A DNA stretch of 64,000 nt from Litorilituus sp. (GTDB taxonomy: Bacteria; Pseudomonadota; Gammaproteobacteria; Enterobacterales; Alteromonadaceae). Of the stretch, positions 29,119 through 38,836 are shown piece by piece; position 1 is the stretch's first letter; each line of letters starts with the position of its first letter. The stretch covers positions 1-64,000 of the forward strand of contig JASMAS010000070.1 in assembly GCA_030754235.1 (NCBI GenBank). The letters run 5' to 3'. Position numbers and translations under genes: made by a program. The notes beneath the pieces are model-generated. The model saw only the letters and a program-made list of their open reading frames with translations, did no database searches and was not told the origin of the DNA.

Positions 29119-29160
29119 TGTCAAAGCCTGTCGAGTCATTCACTCATGCTTTGACAGGCT
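29119..29160. terminator. hairpin between DUF1285 gene and hemN
   Basis: AGCCTGTC (29125-29132) pairs with GACAGGCT (29153-29160), and TGTCAAAGC can alternatively pair with GCTTTGACA in the same stretch. T-rich tracts follow on the plus strand. It is placed to serve both convergent genes. Confidence 0.6.
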
Positions 29161-29197
29161 GATTATTTTTCACTTTTTTAAGGGAGTGTTCAAGACA

Positions 29198-30568
29198 CTA
29201 TATCACGCGTGAAAAACGCTGCTGATTTACATGTTTTTTCATATAAGCATCAAAACTCATACAAATAATACGAATAAGTAAACGGGCTTTTTGATCAACT
29301 TGAATACTCTCCACAGTATTTTCCACTAAGCCGTCCTCTATAAATGTCTTAAGTAGCGGTATGTCGTCAGCAAAATACTCATCAAAATTGATGTTGTATT
29401 GTTCGTTAATTTTATGTTTATCTAAAAACAAATTGCACATCAATTCACGAATCACTTCACCACGAATAACATCATCTTGCGATAAAGCAACCCCTTTAAT
29501 TTGTGCATGTTGCTTGCTTACAATAGCTTGATAATATTCTTTAAGCTCTTTAACATTTTGACTAAAACTGTTACCAATGGCACTAATAGAAGAGACCCCT
29601 AAACCCAATAAATCACAATTGCCTTTAGTGGTGTAACCTTGGAAGTTTCGGTGCAAAGTTCCATTGCCTTGGGCGATTGAAAGTTCATCATTTGGCTTTG
29701 CAAAGTGATCCATACCAATAAAGTCATAGCCATACTCGCAAAGGGTTTCAATGGCGAGTTTCATCAAAGAAAATTTTTGTTTAACATCAGGTAGCCATTC
29801 GTCACGTAGCTTACGTTGGGCAGCAAAGCGACTGGGTAAATGAGCATAGCTAAATAAAGAAATTCTATCAACATCCCATTCGTGAGCTTTGTCTAACGTT
29901 TTAGCAAAGTTTTCTTGTGTTTGGTGAGGCAAACCATAAATTAAATCTATATTAATTGATTGAAAACCCACGCTTTTGGCATGGGCAATAAAATCACCAA
30001 TAAACGGGGTTGACTGCACACGGTTGATTGCTTCTTGTACTTTTAAATCAAGATCTTGAACACCAAGGCTTAAACGGTTAAAACCTAATGAAAATAAATG
30101 CTCTGCTAAATTCATTTCAATTTCACGAGGATCAATTTCAATACTCATTTCCAAGTCATCGGCAAAATCAAACTTTTCTTTTAAAAGAAGCACTAAGGTG
30201 GTGATTTGTTGATGGGTTAAAAAGCTTGGTGTTCCCCCTCCCCAGTGCAGCTGTTTCACTTTATAGTTACTGAATAATGGAGCTTGTAGAGCAATTTCTT
30301 GGGCGAGGTAATCAAGATAAGTATCCGCTTTATCACGATGGCGAGTAATCACTTTATTACAGCCACAATAATAACATAAAGTATGGCAAAACGGGATGTG
30401 CACATACAATGACAACTCGCGATTAGGCGAGTCTTTTATGGCCTTTACAAAGTCGCTATGCTTAAAATCGTCATGAAACTCAAGTGCCGTTGGATATGAT
30501 GTATATCGTGGGCCACTGGTATTGTATTTACTCAGTAATTGGGGATCGAAAAATTGACTAACTTGCAT
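29198..30568 (-). CDS. hemN: oxygen-independent coproporphyrinogen III dehydrogenase
   Basis: A 456-residue radical SAM enzyme, close to E. coli HemN in length. SGPRYTSYPTALEF near the N-terminus is diagnostic of true HemN rather than HemW. VHIPFCHTLCYYCGC provides the CxxxCxxC cluster ligands, and HWGGGTPSFL and GLGVSSIS follow. It decarboxylates coproporphyrinogen III to protoporphyrinogen IX without oxygen. The ATG at 30568 is preferred over a GTG four codons upstream. An FNR-like site lies in the promoter region. Confidence 0.95.
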   Translation of the reverse strand: MQVSQFFDPQLLSKYNTSGPRYTSYPTALEFHDDFKHSDFVKAIKDSPNRELSLYVHIPFCHTLCYYCGCNKVITRHRDKADTYLDYLAQEIALQAPLFSNYKVKQLHWGGGTPSFLTHQQITTLVLLLKEKFDFADDLEMSIEIDPREIEMNLAEHLFSLGFNRLSLGVQDLDLKVQEAINRVQSTPFIGDFIAHAKSVGFQSINIDLIYGLPHQTQENFAKTLDKAHEWDVDRISLFSYAHLPSRFAAQRKLRDEWLPDVKQKFSLMKLAIETLCEYGYDFIGMDHFAKPNDELSIAQGNGTLHRNFQGYTTKGNCDLLGLGVSSISAIGNSFSQNVKELKEYYQAIVSKQHAQIKGVALSQDDVIRGEVIRELMCNLFLDKHKINEQYNINFDEYFADDIPLLKTFIEDGLVENTVESIQVDQKARLLIRIICMSFDAYMKKHVNQQRFSRVI

Positions 30569-30621
30569 GATGTTTACCACTAACTTAACTATAAGTGGCG
30601 ATTATACACCATTATCACGAG

Positions 30622-30635
30622 TTGGTATTGATCAA
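30622..30635 (-). promoter_or_regulatory. FNR-type binding site upstream of hemN
   Basis: On the minus strand the 14 bases TTGATCAATACCAA match the FNR consensus TTGATnnnnATCAA at 9 of 10 defined positions. The site is about 20 bases upstream of a TATAAT (30601-30606) in front of hemN, fitting anaerobic activation of an oxygen-independent enzyme. Confidence 0.7.
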
Positions 30636-30684
30636 ACTTAAGCGCTATTAGTTAATCTTCTCAATATATAATTAACAGCACATT

Positions 30685-30996
30685 TTAGTCAGCACATTGA
30701 ATACACTTTTCAGCCGCAGGTTGAACCTGTAGGCGCTGCTGGCTTATTTCCTCGCCACAAGTTTGGCAAATACCATAACTGCCATTGCCCATACGAGTTA
30801 TGGCATTAGCAAGGTGTTGGATTTCAACTTTTGCTTCTGATTCTAGTGCATTAAGCACTTCATCATTTTCACGTTCACCTGCTTGCTCAGACCAATCGGC
30901 ATGGCGGCCCCCGGCAAAGTCTTTATGAATAGAACTAATTCGTTGTTGTAGCTCAATAATACGCTCTGTAAATTGTGATTTTAATTGTTCAGTCAT
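30685..30996 (-). CDS. TraR/DksA family zinc-finger protein
   Basis: A 103-residue protein with a helical N-terminal half and a C-terminal four-cysteine zinc finger (YGICQTCGEEI ... CIQCAD). It is shorter than canonical DksA (about 150 residues). Family members act at the RNA polymerase secondary channel and modulate stable-RNA and stress promoters. Whether this one retains the acidic tip needed for DksA activity is uncertain. It is a single gene between hemN and the DUF2489 gene, all on the minus strand. Confidence 0.85.
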   Translation of the reverse strand: MTEQLKSQFTERIIELQQRISSIHKDFAGGRHADWSEQAGERENDEVLNALESEAKVEIQHLANAITRMGNGSYGICQTCGEEISQQRLQVQPAAEKCIQCAD

Positions 30997-31049
30997 ACTA
31001 ATTACCTCAAAAGCTAATGAGCTATCTCAAGTAATTAACCTAAGATAAA

Positions 31050-31544
31050 CTAAGGTGCTGACCTCAGTATACTCATTCTTTCTGTAGTGTATTGTTGAAG
31101 TAGATCAAGATCTGACACTATTTCTTGGTGCATGTCTGCGACTGTGGTCATTCGTTGATAGTCTTCTTTCATTCGCTGTTGCTTAGATAGCTTCTTACGC
31201 TCTTCCAGAATAGCTAAATGCTTTATCCCATTGTACAATTTAAATATAGCAGGAAATTGTTGCTCTAGCTTGCTACTGGTTTTTAATGAATCCAGTAGCA
31301 CTGATAATCGCCAGCAACCTTCATCAAATTCACATTGCTCTTCTTTCATGGCTCGGGTAATTAACAGTACGCTTGAAAGAACTTTATGATCATGTTCTGC
31401 CAGTGCTTTTTGATGGGCTAGTTTAGCTTCTTGCTCCATTTTATTTTGTTTTGCCAGTTGGCGTAATAAGTTACCCGCATAAAAGCCGAGTATCGCAATA
31501 ATTACAATGGCCAATAAAATGGCATATAGCCAATAATCATTCAT
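31050..31544 (-). CDS. DUF2489 membrane-anchored protein
   Basis: About 164 residues: one N-terminal membrane helix (about residues 5-25), then a basic helical cytosolic domain (ITRAMKEEQCEFDEGCWRL) of the DUF2489 family. Function is unknown. It is directly downstream of yihI (14-base gap), an arrangement kept in gammaproteobacteria and probably an operon. Confidence 0.8.
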   Translation of the reverse strand: MNDYWLYAILLAIVIIAILGFYAGNLLRQLAKQNKMEQEAKLAHQKALAEHDHKVLSSVLLITRAMKEEQCEFDEGCWRLSVLLDSLKTSSKLEQQFPAIFKLYNGIKHLAILEERKKLSKQQRMKEDYQRMTTVADMHQEIVSDLDLLQQYTTERMSILRSAP

Positions 31545-31558
31545 AATGCTCACTCATA

Positions 31559-32134
31559 TTATTCGTTACCAGCAAAGTCATCACCGGATTTGTCTAACTT
31601 ATCCCAGAGTTCATCTTCTGAACTGATATTTTTAAAGACTTCATTTTCATTACTCTCTTCATCAATGCCTAATTGCTCAGTAAGTTTTTGATGACGTTCC
31701 ATTAACTGGTTATAGTAATCAACTTCTTGCTCAGTTAAGGCAATATCTCCTTCTTGTTTTGCCAAAATAGTGTGTAGTTGTTCATCGGCTTCAATAGCGG
31801 CAAGTGCTTGAGTAAGGTCTTGTGCTGGCTCTGCATAGCGAATAGCCGCTACAGACTGCTGTTCCTTAGCTTGAGGTTTCGATGTTTTAATTTGCGCTTT
31901 GTTGGCAACAAAGCCTAGGTCTATAGGCTTTTTACTGCCAATGCGTGGATCTTGTGATTGCGAATTAGCACTAGTTGAACTCTTTTTTTGTAGCGCTTCT
32001 TGCTGACGATTACCCGGTTTTTTACCTGTTTTTTTACGGACTCTTTTTTCTACATTCGCTAGTTCAGTTTTACTGAGTTTAGGCTGAGCTTTAGGCGCTG
32101 TTGCGGGTTTTCTTGATTTTTTGGTACGAGACAT
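31559..32134 (-). CDS. yihI: Der GTPase-activating protein YihI
   Basis: A 191-residue protein with a very basic, disordered N-terminal half (SRTKKSRKPATAPKAQPKLS, KRVRKKTGKKPGNRQ) and an acidic C-terminal half. DPRIGSKKPIDLG is the conserved YihI centre. In E. coli YihI activates the ribosome-biogenesis GTPase Der and so affects 50S assembly. It is followed by the DUF2489 gene. Confidence 0.9.
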   Translation of the reverse strand: MSRTKKSRKPATAPKAQPKLSKTELANVEKRVRKKTGKKPGNRQQEALQKKSSTSANSQSQDPRIGSKKPIDLGFVANKAQIKTSKPQAKEQQSVAAIRYAEPAQDLTQALAAIEADEQLHTILAKQEGDIALTEQEVDYYNQLMERHQKLTEQLGIDEESNENEVFKNISSEDELWDKLDKSGDDFAGNE

Positions 32135-32280
32135 GAATTTGATACTTTTTAGCCATTAATGGCGCTATTTTACGCCATTAAACGCTAAAAAGTAATTGCT
32201 AGTTTACTTTAAGTAAACAGAAGTGTTGAAAATTGTATCGTTAGCTATTAGCTGGCTATCTTGCACAACCAGTTTTTTGC

Positions 32281-32811
32281 TTAATCTTGTTCATGAAGCC
32301 ATGCGGCATGACGTGGAGCACGTTTCGTTTTTGACCATTCTTCAATCATCTCGTTAGCCACCTCATTTAACTGCTTATATTGTTCAGCTCTACCGGTATT
32401 GGCTGCTAACTCTAAACGGTGTCCATTGGGATCAAAGAAGTAAATTGATTTAAACACACCATGATTAGTCGGACCAATCACATCAACACCTTTACTCTCT
32501 AATGACTCTTTAGCGGCAATTAATGCCTCTACACTCGCTACGCGTAATGCTAAGTGCTGCACCCAAGCAGGAGTATTTTCGTCGCGCCCCATCTCAGGTG
32601 AATTAGGGATTTCAAAAAAAGCTAAAATATTTTCATCACCTGCATCTAAAAAAATATGCATGTAGGGATCTGGTGCTTTTGTTGAAGGCACTTCATTTTC
32701 AGCAATGGCCAACACTAAATCCATATTTAACTTATCTTTATACCAGTCTGTCGTTTCTTTTGCATCTATACAGCGGTAAGCAACGTGGTGAATTTTTTCA
32801 ATATTTATCAT
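32281..32811 (-). CDS. VOC-fold (glyoxalase/dioxygenase-like) protein
   Basis: A 176-residue protein with two beta-alpha-beta-beta-beta halves. IEKIHHVAYRCID and WVQHLALRVASVEAL supply His residues, and YFFDPNGHRLELAANT supplies the Glu typical of metal sites in the vicinal-oxygen-chelate superfamily. It could be a lyase, dioxygenase or resistance-type protein; sequence alone does not decide. A start at ATG 32811 gives MINIEKIHH. It stands alone. Confidence 0.8.
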   Translation of the reverse strand: MINIEKIHHVAYRCIDAKETTDWYKDKLNMDLVLAIAENEVPSTKAPDPYMHIFLDAGDENILAFFEIPNSPEMGRDENTPAWVQHLALRVASVEALIAAKESLESKGVDVIGPTNHGVFKSIYFFDPNGHRLELAANTGRAEQYKQLNEVANEMIEEWSKTKRAPRHAAWLHEQD

Positions 32812-33032
32812 TTTCAAACATCTCTGCCATTAAAATAGTCAATAACTTGTGCACTAATTTTAATCACACCTTAACTCACAGCACTAGTTTTGGTCTCATT
32901 TAACGACAAAAGTAACGTCAGCAATTCACTACGCCTGAATGTATATATTTTTTTACAGAGCAATCAATTCAACAAAAGCAAGGTGTTTATACTGAGTTAA
33001 AAGTAGAATATTAACGTAAAAACAAGTTTGTA

Positions 33033-33893
33033 CTATGCCAAAATAACCGTTTTATCACCATTTAAACAGACACGTTGTTCAGCATGAATACGCACCGCAT
33101 GACTTAATGCCGTCGCTTCTAAATCATGGCCCATATGTACCATTTGCTCTATGGTAAAAGTGTGATTTATCGGTTTAACTTCTTGGGCAATAATAGGGCC
33201 TTCGTCAAGATCAGCCGTGACATAATGAGCGGTGGCACCAATCACTTTTACCCCCCGAGCATGTGCTTGATGATACGGCCGAGCGCCTTTAAAGCTTGGT
33301 AAAAATGAATGATGAATATTAATGGCTCGCCCTGAGAGGTCATGACAAAGTTCATCTGATAAAATCTGCATATAACGTGCTAACACCAAGAAATCAGCTT
33401 GAGTATCAGCCATCAAGTTAAGAATTTTCTGTTCTTGTGCTGCCTTGGTTTCTTTGGTTATTGGCAAGTGATGAAAAGGAACTCCATGCCAATTAGCGAG
33501 TGCTTTACAGTCAAGATGATTAGACATAACAGCCACAACATTTATTGGGAGCACCCCTGACTTCCATTTAGTTAACAATGATACTAAACAGTGATCATCT
33601 TTAGATACAGCAATAACCACTTTAGGTACATCTTCTTTATTACGTAATTGGTAAATCATATGCAGTGGGCTAGCAAGCTCATCTAGTGCTTCAACAAACT
33701 CACTGGCAGAGACAGTTAAGTTTCTGTCATCAAAAGCTATGCGTGAGAAAAAAGTGTCGGTATAAGGATCACTATACTGCGATGTTTCTGTGATGAAGGC
33801 GCCATGTTCAAATAAGCTTTGCGAAACTTTAGCTAAAACGCCCGAGCTGTCAGGGCATTGCCAAGTAAGAATATAGTGATTAGGTGAAGTCAT
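33033..33893 (-). CDS. purU: formyltetrahydrofolate deformylase
   Basis: A 286-residue protein with an N-terminal ACT domain (about 5-85; LTWQCPDSSGVLAKVSQ) and a C-terminal formyltransferase-like domain with AVMSNHLDC, INIHHSFLPSFKGARPYHQA and the catalytic Asp in TADLDEGPII. It hydrolyses 10-formyl-THF to formate and THF, supplying formate to PurT and balancing one-carbon pools. It is of normal length and stands alone. Confidence 0.96.
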   Translation of the reverse strand: MTSPNHYILTWQCPDSSGVLAKVSQSLFEHGAFITETSQYSDPYTDTFFSRIAFDDRNLTVSASEFVEALDELASPLHMIYQLRNKEDVPKVVIAVSKDDHCLVSLLTKWKSGVLPINVVAVMSNHLDCKALANWHGVPFHHLPITKETKAAQEQKILNLMADTQADFLVLARYMQILSDELCHDLSGRAINIHHSFLPSFKGARPYHQAHARGVKVIGATAHYVTADLDEGPIIAQEVKPINHTFTIEQMVHMGHDLEATALSHAVRIHAEQRVCLNGDKTVILA

Positions 33894-34006
33894 AAAATTT
33901 TACTAATAGTATTAACAGAAGCAAGATCATTGGGTATTTTGATAAAAAACACCAGTATTTTCATAGCTTATTACGCTATATACACAGTCTATTGGCTATA
34001 AATCGA

Positions 34007-34240
34007 CTACTTAGCTTGAGATATTTTATGTATGTTTTTGATATAAAGTTGCTCGACTTTTTCTCTTGCCCAAGGTGTTTTTCTCAAAAACTTCAAGCTA
34101 GATTTAATGCTAGGATCTTTAGTAAAACAATTAATGTTAATTTGTTTGCCTAAAGCTTCAAAACCAAAATAAACTTCAAGCTCAGTCACGATAGTTTTTA
34201 GGGTAATCCCATGTAATGGGTTATAGGGCTGGTTATCCAT
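34007..34240 (-). CDS. VF530 / DUF2132 family protein
   Basis: A 77-residue protein starting [18 protein letters not shown], the conserved opening of the VF530 family, with [14 protein letters not shown] and [19 protein letters not shown]. The family is a small helical fold thought to bind DNA; its role is unknown. The ATG at 34240 is preferred over one nine codons upstream because it gives the family's usual N-terminus. Confidence 0.85.
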   Translation of the reverse strand: MDNQPYNPLHGITLKTIVTELEVYFGFEALGKQININCFTKDPSIKSSLKFLRKTPWAREKVEQLYIKNIHKISQAK

Positions 34241-34691
34241 ATCATTGACGCATGTAGTAAATAACAACCATTATAACAAACACGGTCTAAATTGGTATTT
34301 TTACCCATAATGACTAGGGGCTTATATGGACTCCCAGATTAGTTTTGCAACGAATTGTTTGGTATTTATACAAGGCAGAGGCTTTGTCCTGTGGTTGTTC
34401 CACATAAAAAGGTGATGACGCAGTAAAGATGACCAACAAACGTTGTCCGAAGGAGTCGGCTAAAAGCATTTTATCTCGAACAAAATTTAATCCTGAAAGA
34501 TCAACAGCCCCTAAGATTTATCAAAAATATTTACATAACATATTATGCTTAAAATCAACAAAACTCGTTAAGGCATATAAATGTCTACAGTATTAAATAT
34601 TTGCTTATGGGTAGCTTGGCATGATAAATTAGCACTCAAACTTGTATATACAACTAATTTTCACTGCTGACCTATTTAACAAAAAGAGCTA
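34241..34691. other. intergenic region before hutG
   Basis: About 450 bases between divergent genes. It contains promoter space and no frame, hairpin or RNA that I can support. Confidence 0.4.
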
Positions 34692-35483
34692 ATGATGGAC
34701 TCAAGTTACACCTTAACTACTGGCAATATTGGCGTATTAATCAGTATGCCGCACAATGGGCAATTAATACCTAAAAACATTACCGAGACGATGACATCAA
34801 CCGCGAGAAATGTGCCTGATACTGACTGGTATATGGATAAACTATATGACTTTGCCAACACTATGGGCGCTTACATTATCTCCCCTAAATATAGCCGTTA
34901 TGTTATAGATTTAAATAGATCTTCCCATGGTAAAGCGTTATACACTAATGCTAATAACACCGAGCTATGTCCAACAACAGCCTTTGACTTATCATCATTA
35001 TATTTACCAAACAAACAGCCCTCATCACAAGAAATAAGCGAGAGAATTAGCTGTTATTGGCAGCCCTACCACCAAGAGTTAACAAACACATTAGCTCATT
35101 TAAAACAAAAGTATCATAAAGTTGTTTTACTTGACGCCCATTCAATCTTATCAAAAGTGCCTCGCTTCTTTGAGGGAAAACTGCCTGATTTTAATTTTGG
35201 CAGCGCTGATGGCATCAGTTGCGATGAAAAGTTAATGCAAAAGGTTATGCAATTAGATCTGTCACCCTATACAAGCATCAGTAACGGAAGATTTAAGGGT
35301 GGTTATATAACAAGAGCTTATGGCGCTCCAAAAGAGAATGTTCACGCTATACAACTTGAGCTATCTCAACACACGTATATGGACGAGCCAAGCGACAACT
35401 ATAATGAACAAAAAGCATCGCAAGTTAAACTAAAACTAAAAGCTATTGTGCAATGTTTAATTGATTTCGCCCAAGAAAAGTAA
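34692..35483 (+). CDS. hutG: N-formylglutamate deformylase
   Basis: A 263-residue N-formylglutamate amidohydrolase with VLISMPHNGQLIP, DTDWYMDKLYDF, SRYVIDLNRSSHG, LLDAHSI and NGRFKGGYITR. It hydrolyses N-formyl-L-glutamate to glutamate and formate, the last step of the HutF-HutG branch of histidine degradation. It is 11 bases upstream of hutF. Other hut genes (hutU, hutH, hutI) are not in this window. Confidence 0.95.
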   Translation: MMDSSYTLTTGNIGVLISMPHNGQLIPKNITETMTSTARNVPDTDWYMDKLYDFANTMGAYIISPKYSRYVIDLNRSSHGKALYTNANNTELCPTTAFDLSSLYLPNKQPSSQEISERISCYWQPYHQELTNTLAHLKQKYHKVVLLDAHSILSKVPRFFEGKLPDFNFGSADGISCDEKLMQKVMQLDLSPYTSISNGRFKGGYITRAYGAPKENVHAIQLELSQHTYMDEPSDNYNEQKASQVKLKLKAIVQCLIDFAQEK

Positions 35484-35494
35484 ACGAGAGGTTT

Positions 35495-36877
35495 ATGAAA
35501 TATTACGTTGAAAACATTTTATTAGCCGACGGTTGGGCTACAGATAAAACAATTACCATCAACAATGGCATTATTTCAGCAATCACTGCTGGTAAAGATG
35601 ACAATGTACAAGTCATGTCGGGAACCGTTATTCCTGGTATGATTAATTGTCATTCCCATGCTTTTCAACGTGCTTTTGCAGGGTTTAGCGAACAAGGCAG
35701 CGAAGGGCAAGATAGCTTTTGGACTTGGCGAAAAATAATGTACAAGTTTTTAGCCAAACTAACCCATGATGATGCCCAAGTTATCGCCGAGCAACTTTAT
35801 ATTGAAATGCTAAAAATGGGCTATACCCGTGTGGCGGAGTTTCATTATTTACATCACAACATAGACGGTAAGAGCTATGAAGAACTAGACGAAGAAACGC
35901 AGTTAAGTACAATGGCTCAAGCTATTTTTTCAGCAGCCAATAATACTGGGATAGGCTTAACTATACTGCCAGTATTGTATCAATTTGCCGGTTTTGGCGA
36001 ACAAAAACCGAATCAAGGTCAAAAGCGATTTATTAATTCCACACAGCAGTTTAATCAACTGGTTAGTGATTGTTTTGAACTATCAAAAAGCTACACTAAC
36101 ACCAATGTAGGTATAGCGCCACACTCTCTTCGTGCGGTAAACAAACAAGGCATTTTACAAGCAGTCGCTCATGTAAGAGCGCTCGACAGTACAGCACCTA
36201 TTCACATTCATATTGCTGAGCAACAACAAGAAGTAGATGATTGCCTTAGTTTTTATAAAAAAAGGCCTATTCAATGGTTACTAGATAACATTGAGCTAGA
36301 TAAGCACTGGTGTTTAATTCATGCCACGCATATTGATGAGAAGGAGCAACAGGGCATTGTAAATAGCCAAGCCATTGCAGGAATTTGTCCAACTACCGAA
36401 GCAAATTTAGGTGATGGTATTTTTCCCACCGTAGAATTTTTAACATTAAATGGCACAATTGCTATTGGCTCGGACAGTCATATTTCAGTTAGTCCAATAG
36501 AGGAGTTAAGATGGCTTGAGTATGCTCAACGCCTAACAAAAAAGCAAAGGGCATTGCTTGCTAATAACAATGCGCCATCGGTAGGTCAAAACCTATGGCA
36601 ACAAGCAGCGCTTGGCGGCGCACAAAGTACCAGTTCAAATACCGGCTATTTAGCCGTAGGCAAACAGGCTGACTTGTTAGTGTTAAATAAACAACAAACT
36701 GACCTATATGCCAACAATCTACAACACTTACTCGATAGTGTTGTTTTTGCTAGCCGAGAAAATGCCATTCAAGATGTGATGGTGAATGGTCAGTGGGTTA
36801 TTCAAAACGGAAAACACACGCTTGAAAAGAACAGCGCAGATAACTTTTCAGCTTTATTAGCCAAACTTTCTGCTTAA
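35495..36877 (+). CDS. hutF: formimidoylglutamate deiminase
   Basis: A 460-residue amidohydrolase-superfamily enzyme with the metal site motif MINCHSHAFQRAFAG, the segment HIHIAEQQQEV, LIHATHID and the Asp in AIGSDSHISV. It deaminates N-formimino-L-glutamate to N-formylglutamate and ammonia, supplying HutG encoded just upstream. Ribosome-binding site GAGAGG precedes the ATG. Confidence 0.95.
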   Translation: MKYYVENILLADGWATDKTITINNGIISAITAGKDDNVQVMSGTVIPGMINCHSHAFQRAFAGFSEQGSEGQDSFWTWRKIMYKFLAKLTHDDAQVIAEQLYIEMLKMGYTRVAEFHYLHHNIDGKSYEELDEETQLSTMAQAIFSAANNTGIGLTILPVLYQFAGFGEQKPNQGQKRFINSTQQFNQLVSDCFELSKSYTNTNVGIAPHSLRAVNKQGILQAVAHVRALDSTAPIHIHIAEQQQEVDDCLSFYKKRPIQWLLDNIELDKHWCLIHATHIDEKEQQGIVNSQAIAGICPTTEANLGDGIFPTVEFLTLNGTIAIGSDSHISVSPIEELRWLEYAQRLTKKQRALLANNNAPSVGQNLWQQAALGGAQSTSSNTGYLAVGKQADLLVLNKQQTDLYANNLQHLLDSVVFASRENAIQDVMVNGQWVIQNGKHTLEKNSADNFSALLAKLSA

Positions 36878-36892
36878 ATAGCCCTAGCATTT

Positions 36893-37249
36893 TTAAAGCA
36901 TACTTTGATAATGACTAATGGTTTTACATACTGATACTTGGTTAACAGGATGAAACAGCCTATTGCTTTTTTGCTTTGTGCAATAATGTTGATAAAACGC
37001 TTTAACATTGCTTCTAGAAGCGGTGATTTCTTTTAAGTATTTGATCTCTCTTGCCGAAAATCTGTCAAAATCAGGCTGTAAATCAGTAAAAATCTTATCT
37101 GCTTTTAAACGGATTTTTGTATCACTAAATTCACTAAAGCTCGCTATTAACGCATTTTTTTGCGCATTATAGAATTTAGTCACTTCTGGCTGAGGATAAA
37201 AATGTAAAAATAGAGCTATTGCTACGATTAAGATCAATAATTTTTTCAT
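36893..37249 (-). CDS. small exported or membrane-anchored protein of unknown function
   Basis: 118 residues with an N-terminal hydrophobic segment (LLILIVAIALFLHFY, about residues 3-17), then a polar helical domain with two cysteines (QHYCTKQ and VSVCKTI) that could form a disulfide if exported. I do not recognise the family. It converges on hutF with a 15-base gap and diverges from ccoG. Confidence 0.65.
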   Translation of the reverse strand: MKKLLILIVAIALFLHFYPQPEVTKFYNAQKNALIASFSEFSDTKIRLKADKIFTDLQPDFDRFSAREIKYLKEITASRSNVKAFYQHYCTKQKSNRLFHPVNQVSVCKTISHYQSML

Positions 37250-37366
37250 ATGACGTCGTATATTAGTATGCGCTAATTTATGTTATTCTGCTATTATTAT
37301 GCTATTAACAGTAGCAGAAAGCATGTTTTTATACTAATTACATATTGAGCCTTCTAAGGATTTATC

Positions 37367-38809
37367 GTGAGTATCAACGAAAAACCATCGGTATCTAGTA
37401 CTGCTAAAATCCCAATCAAAAATGTAAAAATTTACCCTGCTAAACACAATAAAAATGAACGCTATAAACCTGGTGACCAAATCTATGTTCGAAAAAACAC
37501 TGGTTTTTTTCAAAAACTAAGACAGCGTATGAATCTAGTGTACTTTGCCTTTTTCGCACTGTTACCTTGGTTACAATACAATGGTCACCAGGCTGTTTTA
37601 TTTGATATTAGTGAGCAACGTTTTACCTTGTGGAGCTTAACGCTATGGCCACAAGATCTCACTTTATTAGCTTGGTTTTTTATTTTCGGGGCTTTTTTAC
37701 TCTTTTTCGTCACCACATTTTTAGGCCGAGTTTGGTGTGGATACATGTGCCCTCAAACCGTCTGGACTTTTATCTTTATTTGGTTTGAAGAAAAAATTGA
37801 AGGCAGCGCCAACCAACGAAGAAAACTAGATCAGCAAAAGATGACCGCTCAAAAGTTATGGAAAAAAACCCTAAAACACAGTAGTTGGCTACTATTTTCG
37901 TTATTTACCGCAATGACTTTCGCAGGTTATTTTTCTCCAATGAATGAGTTATTTGTTAATATTTTAACCTTTAACACAAGTGCAACCATGGCAATTATTT
38001 TAGCTTTTTTCACTTTTGCAACCTATGGCAATGCTGGCTGGATGCGTGAAACAGTATGTTTGCATATGTGTCCTTATGCGCGTTTTCAATCGGCCATGTT
38101 TGATAAAGATACCTTAACTGTTGCCTATGACACACAACGCGGCGAAAACCGTGGTGCACGAGGCAAAAAGCAAGATCCAAAAGCACTGGGATTAGGTGAT
38201 TGTATCGACTGTAACCTCTGTGTTGAAGTATGCCCTACCGGTATTGATATTCGTAATGGCCTACAATACGAATGTATAAATTGTGGTTCTTGTGTTGATG
38301 CGTGTTCAAGTGTTATGAGCCGTATGAAATACGATCAAGGTTTAATTCGTTACACCACAGAGCATGATCTTCAAGGTAAGAAAGTACACCTTGTACGTTC
38401 AAAGCTCATCGGTTATGCGATTGTTTTATTCATTATGAGTACCTTGTTAATACTTGAAGTAGTCAATCGGGTGCCATTATCCCTTGATATTATTCGTGAT
38501 AGAACAGAATTAGCGAAAGAAAAGTTTACTGGTGAAATAGAAAACGTCTTTACCTTAAAAATTCTAAATATGTCGCAAACTGACAACACCTATAAATTAT
38601 CTGTTAAGGGGTTAGAAAACCCCAAATGGCATGGTCAGCAAGAAATTTATGTTGAGGCAGCAAAACTATACACTTTACCTATTAGTGTTTCTGTTGACCC
38701 CTACGATCTTAAAGGTTATATGACTGATATCACCTTTACGGTTGAACAAGTATCACCATCAGGAGGTGTAAAAATTGAACACGAAAGCCGATTTTTCAAC
38801 AAACGCTAA
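37367..38809 (+). CDS. ccoG: cytochrome c oxidase accessory protein CcoG
   Basis: A 480-residue polyferredoxin membrane protein. Helices around 55-72, 87-115 and 165-215 surround a CGYMCPQTVWTF/CLHMCPYARFQ pair of cysteine motifs. Two 4Fe-4S sites follow (CIDCNLCVEVCPTG and CINCGSCVDACSS), then another helix and an Ig-like periplasmic C-terminal domain. It takes part in copper reduction and assembly of cbb3-type cytochrome oxidase. It starts with GTG behind TAAGGA. The ccoNOQP and other accessory genes are not next to it here. Confidence 0.94.
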   Translation: MSINEKPSVSSTAKIPIKNVKIYPAKHNKNERYKPGDQIYVRKNTGFFQKLRQRMNLVYFAFFALLPWLQYNGHQAVLFDISEQRFTLWSLTLWPQDLTLLAWFFIFGAFLLFFVTTFLGRVWCGYMCPQTVWTFIFIWFEEKIEGSANQRRKLDQQKMTAQKLWKKTLKHSSWLLFSLFTAMTFAGYFSPMNELFVNILTFNTSATMAIILAFFTFATYGNAGWMRETVCLHMCPYARFQSAMFDKDTLTVAYDTQRGENRGARGKKQDPKALGLGDCIDCNLCVEVCPTGIDIRNGLQYECINCGSCVDACSSVMSRMKYDQGLIRYTTEHDLQGKKVHLVRSKLIGYAIVLFIMSTLLILEVVNRVPLSLDIIRDRTELAKEKFTGEIENVFTLKILNMSQTDNTYKLSVKGLENPKWHGQQEIYVEAAKLYTLPISVSVDPYDLKGYMTDITFTVEQVSPSGGVKIEHESRFFNKR

Positions 38810-38836
38810 GACATCAGATAAGGTAGTTTATCGCTA

